In this document: positions 1-5,472 of the stretch, in pieces
How positions within the stretch are numbered: the stretch's first letter is position 1
Layout of the letters: each line of letters begins with the position of its first letter
NCBI GenBank assembly: GCA_012837655.1
Contig: DUQT01000152.1
Location: forward strand, 1-5,472
Direction of reading: 5' to 3'
Source: Actinomyces sp.
GTDB lineage: Bacteria > Actinomycetota > Actinomycetes > Actinomycetales > Actinomycetaceae
DNA: 5,472 bases
Position numbers and translations under genes: made by a program
Notes under the pieces: generated by a model
Databases searched by the model: none
Told to the model about the DNA's origin: nothing
What the model saw: only the letters and a program-made list of their open reading frames with translations

Positions 1-92
1 GACCTCGACCGCCCGCGCAGGCAAGCTCGAATGCGCCTACAGGCTTGGATGCGAGTTTTCCGCGTAATATTGGACATTCTAGGCAACAAAAA
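1..92. other. Left-edge sequence without a supported gene
   Basis: This stretch precedes the tRNA terminator. One plus-strand frame is open from the window edge to a TAA at 65-67 and could be the last 21 codons of a gene entering from the left. That tail shows no recognisable motif. A minus-strand ATG at 77-75 opens a frame running off the left edge, but it has no ribosome binding site and its translation looks random. Neither is supported enough to call. Confidence 0.4.
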
Positions 93-121
93 TCCCGTGA
101 CAAACATGTTTTGTCACGGGA
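93..121 (-). terminator. Rho-independent terminator of tRNA-Pro
   Basis: An 11-bp perfect stem (arms 94-104 and 110-120, CCCGTGACAAA and its complement) closes a 5-nt loop, and a T-A pair at 93/121 extends it. Read on the minus strand, the stem is followed by ATTTTTG (positions 92-86), a proper U-tract. It starts only about 9 nt beyond the tRNA 3' end, so it should end the tRNA transcript. On the plus strand the bases after the stem are A-rich, so termination in that direction would be weak. Confidence 0.9.
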
Positions 122-129
122 AAAATTTG

Positions 130-203
<74 letters not shown>

Positions 204-224
204 TGTGCTTTCGCAACAGGTTCG

Positions 225-255
225 ATTCTAACTTACAGCGCTGGATTTATGCCAA
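225..255 (-). promoter_or_regulatory. Candidate promoter of tRNA-Pro
   Basis: On the minus strand, TTGGCA (255-250) could be a -35 box and TAGAAT (230-225, five of six matches to TATAAT) a -10 box, separated by 19 nt. Transcription would begin near 218 and leave a short leader of about 14 nt before the mature tRNA 5' end. The spacer is longer than the usual 17 nt, so the -10 is better supported than the -35. Confidence 0.45.
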
Positions 256-274
256 TCGCTAGGTGAGTGGGTAA

Positions 275-307
275 TCACACCCGGCAGGTCAAACCTGCCG
301 GGTGTGA
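275..307 (-). terminator. Strong hairpin ending the TRAP operon
   Basis: A perfect 15-bp GC-rich stem (275-289 with 293-307, core CACCCGGCAGGT) closes a 3-nt loop. It begins 7 nt past the TAA of the permease gene, exactly where an operon terminator belongs. On the minus strand the stem is followed by TTACCC, so there is no real U-tract. Hairpin-only terminators of this kind are commonly predicted in actinobacteria. It may act instead as a 3' stabiliser against exonucleases. Confidence 0.75.
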
Positions 308-314
308 GCAACAT

Positions 315-2315
315 TTAGATCGAACGAATTGAAAGACTATCTTCCTTCTTCGCTTTACCGGCCACAAAGATTACAGCTACGGCCGCGAGTGCCACACCAA
401 CCAAGTCGGTTAGCGTATCGGGCGTCATCATTGTTAACCCTGAAACGAAGAACAGTAGTCTTACCGCCCACGGAACTTCCACCATCAGGTGACCTTCAAT
501 AGCTACTGCCAGCATCAGCACACCGAAGATTGCCGTTAGCGTTACGCTGATAGCGCCGACCCAGTCGGTGTCCTGCAGGAGCATTGCCGGGTTCAACACG
601 AACATGAACGGAATCAGGTATCCCGCCAATGCAAGCCGCATTGACTGGAATCCTGTCTTCATGGGATCGTCACCAGATATGCCAGCCGCCGCGAAGGACG
701 CAAGCGCAACCGGTGGCGTGATGTTCGCAAAGAGTCCGAAGTAGAACACGAACATGTGTGCAACCAGTGGTTCAACGCCGAGCTCACCCAGAGCAGGAGC
801 AGCCATCGTTGAAGTAATAATGTAGGTCGGAATCGACGGAAGTCCCATACCGAGAATGATCGAAGCGATCATCGTCAAGACCAGGGACAGGATGATGCTT
901 CCACCACCGAATGCAACGATTGCGTGAGCAAGCTTCACACCGAAACCAGTCAGCGTAACAACGCCAACAATGATGCCAACCGAAGCACATGCCACTGCAA
1001 CCGAAACTGCAGTCTTCGCGCCAAGCTCCAGGGCTTCAAGAACTTCCTTCGGGGTCATACGCGTGGCGGGACGAAGCTCCGCCGTGATGACCGTCAGAAT
1101 AATTGTCAGAAGCGCTGAATACAGGATCGTGCGGCCCGAGAAGAACAGCATGTAAATCAGGAAGAGTAACGGGATCAGCAGGTGACCGCGCTCCTTCAAG
1201 ACCTCCTTTACTTGGGGCAGGTTCTCCCTAGAAATACCCTTCAAACCAGCTCGCGTGGCACGCAGGTGAACCTGCGCGATGATCGCCAAGTAGTACAGCA
1301 GTGCCGGGATGATCGCAGCAATTGCGATCTGCGTGTAGGGGATTCCCAGGGTCTCCGCCATGATGAATGCAGACGCACCCATGATTGGCGGCAAGATCTG
1401 GCCACCCACAGATGCGGTGGCTTCAACTGCACCCGCGAACCGAGCCTTATATCCCACCTTCTTCATAAGCGGAATCGTGAACGCACCGGTCGTCACAACG
1501 TTTGCAACAGCGGCACCGTTAATTGATCCGAGGAACCCGGACGCGATAACGGCAACCTTTGCCGGACCTCCACGAGTCTGGCCTGCGAGCGAGAGCGCGA
1601 AATCGTTAAAGAACTGCCCCATACCGGACTTTTGCAAGACCGCGCCAAACAGCACGAACAAGAAAATGTAGGAGGCTGAAACACCGATCGCGGTTCCATA
1701 CACGCCCTCGGTTGTTAAATAAAGGAAGTTAATGACGTGGTCGACGCTGTATCCACGGTGACGGAAAATTCCCGGCATGTTGCGGCCAAACAGCGCGTAC
1801 AGGATGAACAAGATCGCAAGCGCGGGCAGTGCCCACCCGGTTAGGCGCCTGGCGGCCTCAATCACAAGGACCACCAGAATCGCGCCGAATACGACGTCCA
1901 TCGTGGTTGGATTACCCGCCCGGTTCACGATATCGATGTAGTTGACAATTACATACACCGAGGTCGCGACTGCGAGCCCTATGAGTATGAGGTCATAGAA
2001 CGGAACCTTCGTCCGCGTGGCGTTTTTGAGCGGAGGGTAAAGAGCAAACGCAAGCACCAGGATTGCAGCTACGTGAATGGAACGGTGCTGCAGGATCGGG
2101 GGCGTTCCAAAGTAAGACGTCCACATGTGGTACAGCGAAAGCGCAATCGCGACAATGCTGATGATGAACGCGGCAGGGCGCCACTGGATGTCGCGCACCC
2201 TAGATTCACGGTCATATTGTTCGAGGATTTCCTGTTGGGATACCTCGGACGGCTCAGTTTCAGATCTGAGCTCATCGACCACTTCTTTAGTGGCCTTGTT
2301 GGGAGGGGTGGTCAT
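315..2315 (-). CDS. TRAP transporter fused permease (DctQ-DctM, TAXI type)
   Basis: This is the membrane subunit of a tripartite ATP-independent periplasmic (TRAP) transporter, importing a solute handed over by the binding lipoprotein encoded upstream. The 666-residue length fits the fused 4TM/12TM class. A charged cytoplasmic N-terminus (about 1-45) is followed by a DctQ-like helical part (about 46-160) and a DctM-like domain (about 190-580). Family motifs are visible: GSINGAAVANVVTTGAF near 263, SVGGQILPPIMGASAF near 302, GMGLPSIPTY near 489 and ANITPPVALASFAAAGISG near 530. Two or three further helices and a basic tail end the protein. I chose ATG at 2315 because GGAG (2324-2321) lies 5 nt upstream. 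A GTG at 2321 would add two residues, but it overlaps that binding site. The preceding gene's TGA is 2 nt upstream, so translation is probably coupled. The substrate cannot be read from the sequence; related TAXI systems handle organic acids. Confidence 0.95.
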   Translation of the reverse strand: MTTPPNKATKEVVDELRSETEPSEVSQQEILEQYDRESRVRDIQWRPAAFIISIVAIALSLYHMWTSYFGTPPILQHRSIHVAAILVLAFALYPPLKNATRTKVPFYDLILIGLAVATSVYVIVNYIDIVNRAGNPTTMDVVFGAILVVLVIEAARRLTGWALPALAILFILYALFGRNMPGIFRHRGYSVDHVINFLYLTTEGVYGTAIGVSASYIFLFVLFGAVLQKSGMGQFFNDFALSLAGQTRGGPAKVAVIASGFLGSINGAAVANVVTTGAFTIPLMKKVGYKARFAGAVEATASVGGQILPPIMGASAFIMAETLGIPYTQIAIAAIIPALLYYLAIIAQVHLRATRAGLKGISRENLPQVKEVLKERGHLLIPLLFLIYMLFFSGRTILYSALLTIILTVITAELRPATRMTPKEVLEALELGAKTAVSVAVACASVGIIVGVVTLTGFGVKLAHAIVAFGGGSIILSLVLTMIASIILGMGLPSIPTYIITSTMAAPALGELGVEPLVAHMFVFYFGLFANITPPVALASFAAAGISGDDPMKTGFQSMRLALAGYLIPFMFVLNPAMLLQDTDWVGAISVTLTAIFGVLMLAVAIEGHLMVEVPWAVRLLFFVSGLTMMTPDTLTDLVGVALAAVAVIFVAGKAKKEDSLSIRSI

Positions 2316-2317
2316 GT

Positions 2318-2761
2318 TCACTCCGTTATCTTCAGTACAACGAACGCCCTATGTTCAATGTCGTCGGTGTCTATTTGATGGTCACCTACGCGAAGCGTGT
2401 GTTTCGTGGCGTGGGAGTGCACCCATCGAAGATCCTCAAATCTCTTGTTGATATTGCGCGTGTGGATCACGCCGTCTTCGATAGTGGTGATTCCTCCGGG
2501 GTCTCCATCGACTCCCGCTCCATATGACTTGATCGCAACCTCATCGAGGATCAACCCGTTTCCTTCAACGTGGTAGGTTTCCTGCCAAGGTTCATGCTCA
2601 ATGGAATGAATCCACCGAAGCGTTACCGTCAAGCCGTCGTAGGCGTTCGTTTCGTAGTAGATTTGGCCAGTCTCCTGATTTTCAACAACCAGGGTTGGCC
2701 CACTTTGATTGGTCTGAAGCATCGCGATTGTGGCCGCGGCTGCAATGACAACCACGGCCAC
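2318..2761 (-). CDS. DUF1850 family protein, TRAP-associated, membrane-anchored
   Basis: A small protein of the DUF1850 family, which recurs between TAXI receptor and fused permease genes. No molecular function is established that I can state. From the GTG start it has 147 residues: an N-terminal hydrophobic stretch (1-15), then an extracytoplasmic domain with the family pattern RWIHSIEHEPWQE (49-61), a SYGAGVDGDPGG segment (79-90) and LRWVHSHATKHTLRVG (111-126). The start is doubtful. GTG at 2761 has no ribosome binding site and gives a hydrophobic stretch too short for a helix. In frame upstream lies IAKRKTLIVTF, which supplies the missing basic N-terminus and the rest of the helix. The reading frame can extend to an ATA at 2794 that overlaps the receptor's TAA, but there is no ATG, GTG or TTG in between. 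The true protein is probably about 158 residues. The downstream end lies 2 nt from the permease start. Confidence 0.85.
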   Translation of the reverse strand: MAVVVIAAAATIAMLQTNQSGPTLVVENQETGQIYYETNAYDGLTVTLRWIHSIEHEPWQETYHVEGNGLILDEVAIKSYGAGVDGDPGGITTIEDGVIHTRNINKRFEDLRWVHSHATKHTLRVGDHQIDTDDIEHRAFVVLKITE

Positions 2762-2793
2762 AAACGTGACGATCAGTGTCTTTCGCTTAGCTA

Positions 2794-3786
2794 TTACAGG
2801 GCACCCTGCTCTTCGAAGTAGCGCTTAGCGCCGGGGTGCAGATCCACTGCCAGGCCGTCTTCAACAGAGTCCAAGGTGATGTTCTTGGCTGCATTGTGTG
2901 CCTGGTGAATCTTGTCCAGGTTTTCGAACAGGGCCTTGGTCAGCGCATACACCTGGTCATCCGACAGGGATGGGGATACCAGAAGCTGGTTCATAATCGA
3001 GGCCGTTGATACGTCCTCTTCTTCGTCGTAGGTTCCACCCGGAATGACGTCCTCATTGAAGAATGGATAGAGCTCGATGAGCTTCTTCATTCCATCACCC
3101 TCGATCGGGACGATCTTCACGTCGTGGGAGGTCACGAGGTCGAGAACAGAAGCGTTAGGCAGACCCGACGTTACGAATGCGGCGTCAACCTGACCGTTCT
3201 TCATCTGATCGATCGCGTCGGCATAGGACAGGTAGTCCTCGTTGATGTCGTCGTAAGTCATGTCGTGTGCTTCCAGAATCATGCGGGCGTTGAGTTCAAC
3301 ACCGGAGTTCTGGTCACCAACACCAATGCGCTTGCCCTTCATGTCCTCAACGGAGTTAATACCGGACTGCTCGGTGGTGACGATCTGGACGAAGTTCGGG
3401 TAGAGGGCAGTAATAGCCTTGAGGTCTGCGAGGCCTTCCTTGCCCTCGAAGGGACCGGTTCCTTCAACTGCCTGACGAGTAGCGTCACCCATTGCGAATG
3501 CGAGTTCAGCGCGGTCAGACGTGATTAGCTCGATGTTTTCGACAGAGGCGCCAGTTGCCTGCGGAGATGCGTCTGCTCCAAGTTCATCGGAGAACACTTG
3601 CGCCATCGTTGCAGCGATCTGGTAGTAGGGACCGGACGTTCCGCCCGCAGCAATTGTTACGAAATCTACGGATGCGTCACCGGAACCGCCGCCTTCCGCG
3701 TCGGCTCCACCATTCCCGCCGCCAGAACAGGCAGCAAGTGTAAGAGCGGCAGCAGCTGTCATTGCCATCATCAAGCGCTTACGCAT
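2794..3786 (-). CDS. TAXI family TRAP transporter substrate-binding lipoprotein
   Basis: This is the extracytoplasmic receptor of the TRAP system. It binds the solute and docks on the fused permease. The 330-residue length is normal for TAXI receptors. The N-terminus is a lipoprotein signal: MRKR, a hydrophobic stretch, then the lipobox LAAC with the lipidated cysteine at 20, as expected for membrane tethering in a Gram-positive cell. A Gly/Ser/Asp-rich flexible linker follows (21-38). The mature domain starts with the TAXI hallmark GGTSGPYYQIA (48-58) and continues with KGKRIGVGDQNSGVELNARMIL (150-171), DAAFVTSGLPNASV (201-214) and the C-terminal LHPGAKRYFEEQG (316-328). ATG at 3786 is supported by AGAGGA at 3799-3794, 7 nt upstream. 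It is the first gene of the operon, usual for the receptor, which is needed in excess. It shows no sign of damage. Confidence 0.96.
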   Translation of the reverse strand: MRKRLMMAMTAAAALTLAACSGGGNGGADAEGGGSGDASVDFVTIAAGGTSGPYYQIAATMAQVFSDELGADASPQATGASVENIELITSDRAELAFAMGDATRQAVEGTGPFEGKEGLADLKAITALYPNFVQIVTTEQSGINSVEDMKGKRIGVGDQNSGVELNARMILEAHDMTYDDINEDYLSYADAIDQMKNGQVDAAFVTSGLPNASVLDLVTSHDVKIVPIEGDGMKKLIELYPFFNEDVIPGGTYDEEEDVSTASIMNQLLVSPSLSDDQVYALTKALFENLDKIHQAHNAAKNITLDSVEDGLAVDLHPGAKRYFEEQGAL

Positions 3787-3815
3787 AGTTATTTCCTCTC
3801 AGGTCGGTAAGGATC

Positions 3816-3831
3816 GGAGGACTATTCCTCC
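3816..3831 (-). repeat. Leader hairpin before the TAXI receptor gene
   Basis: GGAGGA (3816-3821) and TCCTCC (3826-3831) form a perfect 6-bp stem with a 4-nt loop, 30 nt upstream of the receptor ATG. In the minus-strand transcript it reads GGAGGA-ATAG-TCCTCC, so its first arm is an anti-SD-complementary sequence with no start codon behind it. It could stabilise the mRNA or compete for ribosomes. The second arm could also pair with the true AGAGGA site. No function is shown. Confidence 0.4.
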
Positions 3832-3836
3832 AGCGG

Positions 3837-3877
3837 CCTGTTAAGCACGCCAATGTGCGTGAGGTTTGGTCAACAGG
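3837..3877. repeat. Nested inverted repeats near the predicted operon start
   Basis: CCTGTT (3837-3842) and AACAGG (3872-3877) are complementary and enclose a second inverted repeat, CACGC (3846-3850) with GCGTG (3857-3861). The right edge coincides with the predicted start of transcription of the TRAP operon (about 3878). It could be an operator overlapping the start site or a structure at the 5' end of the mRNA. Confidence 0.35.
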
Positions 3878-3884
3878 TAGATGA

Positions 3885-3913
3885 AAACTAGCAATTGCGA
3901 AAAAAGGCGTCAA
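3885..3913 (-). promoter_or_regulatory. Candidate promoter of the TRAP operon
   Basis: On the minus strand, TTGACG (3913-3908, five of six to the -35 consensus) is followed after exactly 17 nt by TAGTTT (3890-3885), a weak -10. Transcription would begin near 3878 and give a leader of about 92 nt. An overlapping alternative uses TTGACT (3937-3932) and TATTGA (3915-3910) with a 16-nt spacer. The choice is uncertain. Confidence 0.4.
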
Positions 3914-4084
3914 TAGATGTACCGAAATGAGAGTCAATTTAAGAATCTAACACCTGTTAAGTGGCGTAAATCACTTAGGTAACCCTGCCTTCGTTATTTA
4001 ATCGTTACATGCAAGAAGTTGTGAATAAGTCCGCATAAGTGGGGGATCGGGGTGACATTGGCGTAAGTTGTACAAGACCACTTG

Positions 4085-4114
4085 GTTAGTTGACTCAACT
4101 TTGTTAGTTGATTC
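4085..4114. repeat. AGTTGA/TCAACT half-site cluster, candidate operator
   Basis: GTTAGTTGACTC (4085-4096) and GTTAGTTGATTC (4103-4114) match at 11 of 12 bases with an 18-bp period. Within them AGTTGA (4088-4093), TCAACT (4095-4100) and AGTTGA (4106-4111) form two overlapping inverted repeats with 1- and 5-bp spacers. The cluster lies 72-102 bp upstream of the antiporter start, a usual position for a transcription factor site. No regulator is encoded in the window. Confidence 0.45.
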
Positions 4115-4150
4115 CTCGACTTCACAGAGTCACTGACCAAAGCCAAAAAC

Positions 4151-4156
4151 TATCTT
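4151..4156 (+). promoter_or_regulatory. Weak candidate -10 box for the antiporter gene
   Basis: TATCTT resembles a -10 hexamer (four of six matches) and would start transcription near 4163, about 13 nt before the ribosome binding site. No convincing -35 box lies at the right distance; GTCACT (4129-4134) is the best and matches poorly. An activator bound at the half-site cluster upstream could compensate. Confidence 0.25.
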
Positions 4157-4186
4157 TCCATGACAAGCCTTTTCAAAGGAGCTGCC

Positions 4187-5472
4187 ATGACTGATTTCAT
4201 CTCTTTGTTCGTAATCGTCGTAGTGGCGCTCTTAGCGCCCTTCATCTCACACCTAGTTCCCCGCAGTTACCTACCCGAAGTGGTGGTCCTAGTTGCTGGT
4301 GGAATGATCGTCGGCCCGAACGTCCTCGGGCTTATCGAAGTTACGGACGCGATAACCCTGCTGTCTGAGCTTGGCCTCGCATTCTTGTTCCTGCTCGCCG
4401 GATACGAAATCGACATCAACGAGATCAACGGCAAGAAGGGCGCGGTCGCTCTAGGCGCGTGGGTGCTGACGATGGGATTAGCGTTTGCCGCGGTCTCTGT
4501 GGTTACCGAAATGTCGCCGCTGTCCTATGAAGGATCCGCATTCGTAATCGCACTATCGGCAACCGCGCTTGGCACAATCATGCCGATCCTGAAGGAACGC
4601 GGCATCATGAACACGCCGGTGGGCAAGGCCGTGCTGGCACATGGAACGGTAGGCGAGGTCGGACCCATCATTGCGATGGCCATCCTTCTTTCAGTTCGAT
4701 CGACCTTTGAGACGATCCTGCTGCTACTAGCATTTTTCGCGGTGGCAATAGTCATGGCGCTTGCACCGGGACCTATCCGGCGATTCGGAACCCGGATCGT
4801 GGACCTACTTCACTGGAAAGCCGAAACGACGGCACAAACCTCGATTCGACTCACAGTGGTTGTCCTCGTGGGGCTCGTTACCCTTGCATCAGTCTTCCAA
4901 CTAGACGTTGTTCTGGGCGCGTTTGCCGCTGGCTTCATCATTCGCCGCGCAGTACCGCACGGGCGTGAGGAGCTGGAAAAGAAGCTGGAGGGCATCTCTT
5001 ACGGCTTCTTCATCCCACTGTTCTTCATCGTTTCAGGTGCCGGCATTGATCCGGCGGCCGTCGGGGAAGCACCGGGTCTACTGATTGGTGTCCTTGGACT
5101 GCTACTTGCCGTGCGCGCAACATCGGTGTGGATTTCCACCTTCTTCTCGCCAAACAGCGCCGACTACAGTCGACGCGAACGCGCCACCATCGCGTTCTAT
5201 GCAACGACCTCGCTACCAATAATCGTTGCCGTGTCACACGTTGCGATGAGCGTTGACGCGATGACTCAGGAGACCGCATCTGTCTTGATTGCGGCAGGCG
5301 CGCTGTCCGTACTGCTTATGCCGTTCCTGGCTGCACTTTCCGGAGCCGCGGCAGAATCTGCGCCCGTCGATTTCGCGATCGTGCAACTTCGTCGCCGCCA
5401 CCGCGCTTCGCGACCGACCCAGCAGGCCAAGTCTCGCGGCAAGAAGGTCCGCCAAACTGGGCGCACGCGAAA
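4187..5472 (+). CDS. CPA2-type cation:proton antiporter (3' end outside window)
   Basis: A polytopic membrane protein of the Na+/H+ exchanger fold, expected to swap Na+ or K+ for protons; which ion cannot be told. The frame is open to the window edge, with 428 complete codons. ATG at 4187 is supported by AAGGAG (4176-4181) 5 nt upstream; an in-frame ATG at 4160 lacks such a site. Family segments appear in order: PEVVVLVAGGMIVGPNVLGL (30-49), ELGLAFLFLLAGYEID (61-76), ALSATALGTIMPILKERG (122-139), HGTVGEVGPII (152-162), DVVLGAFAAGFIIRR (240-254) and GFFIPLFFIVSGAGID (273-288). Helices end near 386, followed by a tail rich in Arg and Lys from about 401, so the stop is probably close. No TrkA-N nucleotide-binding domain is seen, which separates it from classic KefB/KefC. 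The acidic-pair or Gln-Asp position of the family reads Gly-Glu (E157) here. Confidence 0.93.
   Translation, partial: MTDFISLFVIVVVALLAPFISHLVPRSYLPEVVVLVAGGMIVGPNVLGLIEVTDAITLLSELGLAFLFLLAGYEIDINEINGKKGAVALGAWVLTMGLAFAAVSVVTEMSPLSYEGSAFVIALSATALGTIMPILKERGIMNTPVGKAVLAHGTVGEVGPIIAMAILLSVRSTFETILLLLAFFAVAIVMALAPGPIRRFGTRIVDLLHWKAETTAQTSIRLTVVVLVGLVTLASVFQLDVVLGAFAAGFIIRRAVPHGREELEKKLEGISYGFFIPLFFIVSGAGIDPAAVGEAPGLLIGVLGLLLAVRATSVWISTFFSPNSADYSRRERATIAFYATTSLPIIVAVSHVAMSVDAMTQETASVLIAAGALSVLLMPFLAALSGAAAESAPVDFAIVQLRRRHRASRPTQQAKSRGKKVRQTGRTR

Larger units (their letters stand above)
3787..4186. promoter_or_regulatory. Divergent intergenic control region
   Basis: This 400-base gene-free stretch separates the minus-strand TRAP operon from the plus-strand antiporter and must hold the promoters of both. 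It is visibly richer in A+T than the genes. It contains a candidate promoter and leader for the receptor gene, two copies of CCTGTTAAG (3837-3845 and 3953-3961), an inverted repeat TAAGTG-N8-CACTTA (3958-3977), and a cluster of AGTTGA/TCAACT half-sites (4088-4111). I see no supported short ORF and no known riboswitch. Confidence 0.7.

Noticed and set aside
924..1671. Several plus-strand ORFs opposite the permease gene (924-1118, 970-1155, 1182-1526, 1360-1671)
   Set aside because: They are antisense shadows of a gene with clear family motifs. Their translations are low in hydrophobic order and resemble no family.
2073..2821. Plus-strand ORFs at 2073-2378, 2125-2451 and 2570-2821
   Set aside because: They lie antisense to the start of the permease gene and to DUF1850, with no ribosome binding sites or recognisable motifs.
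3124..3528. 134-codon plus-strand ORF opposite the TAXI receptor gene
   Set aside because: Its length comes from the codon bias of the real gene on the other strand. The receptor reading has hallmark motifs throughout and this one has none.
4064..4076. Palindrome TTGTACAA as a possible promoter or operator
   Set aside because: It is only 8 bp. No -10 box lies 16-18 bp downstream and no second copy is present.
4160..4186. Alternative in-frame ATG for the antiporter at 4160
   Set aside because: The strong AAGGAG site at 4176-4181 lies between the two ATGs and serves 4187. Nothing resembling a binding site precedes 4160.
4525..5466. Minus-strand ORFs opposite the antiporter (4525-4755, 4810-4995, 5025-5279, 5234-5455, 5266-5466)
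   Set aside because: The plus frame is continuous from 4187 to the edge with antiporter motifs. The minus-strand products are Ser/Arg-rich composition artefacts.

Overview
The window looks like ordinary chromosomal DNA from a Gram-positive actinobacterium of moderate-to-high GC. This rests on three things: the receptor is made as a lipoprotein, the strong hairpin behind the transporter operon has no U-tract, and codon use and protein style fit. The genus cannot be fixed from the sequence alone. I see no insertion sequence, CRISPR array, toxin-antitoxin pair, phage gene or other obvious accessory system.

Layout from left to right. Positions 1-92 hold no gene I can support. A tRNA-Pro(GGG) gene lies on the minus strand (130-203), with a likely promoter upstream (225-255) and a very good intrinsic terminator (93-121). 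Next is a long hairpin (275-307) that ends the operon to its right. A three-gene minus-strand operon fills 315-3786. In transcription order it encodes a TAXI-type TRAP substrate-binding lipoprotein, a small membrane-anchored DUF1850 protein and a large fused TRAP permease (DctQ-like plus DctM-like). A 400-base divergent intergenic region (3787-4186) carries a candidate promoter for the operon and several inverted and direct repeats. The last gene (4187 to the window edge, plus strand) encodes a CPA2-type cation:proton antiporter and is cut by the window end, probably close to its C-terminus.

How the genes work together. The lipoprotein should capture an organic solute, probably a carboxylate, outside the membrane and deliver it to the fused permease, which imports it on an ion gradient. 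DUF1850 proteins are recurrent partners of TAXI-TRAP systems, with no role I can state. The divergent antiporter exchanges monovalent cations for protons. A link between its ion gradient and TRAP import is possible but is only inference from position.

The points most worth a second look are the start of the DUF1850 gene, whose membrane anchor reads upstream past the first canonical start codon to an ATA overlapping the previous stop, and the repeat-rich divergent control region. I did not find evidence of a novel multi-gene system here.
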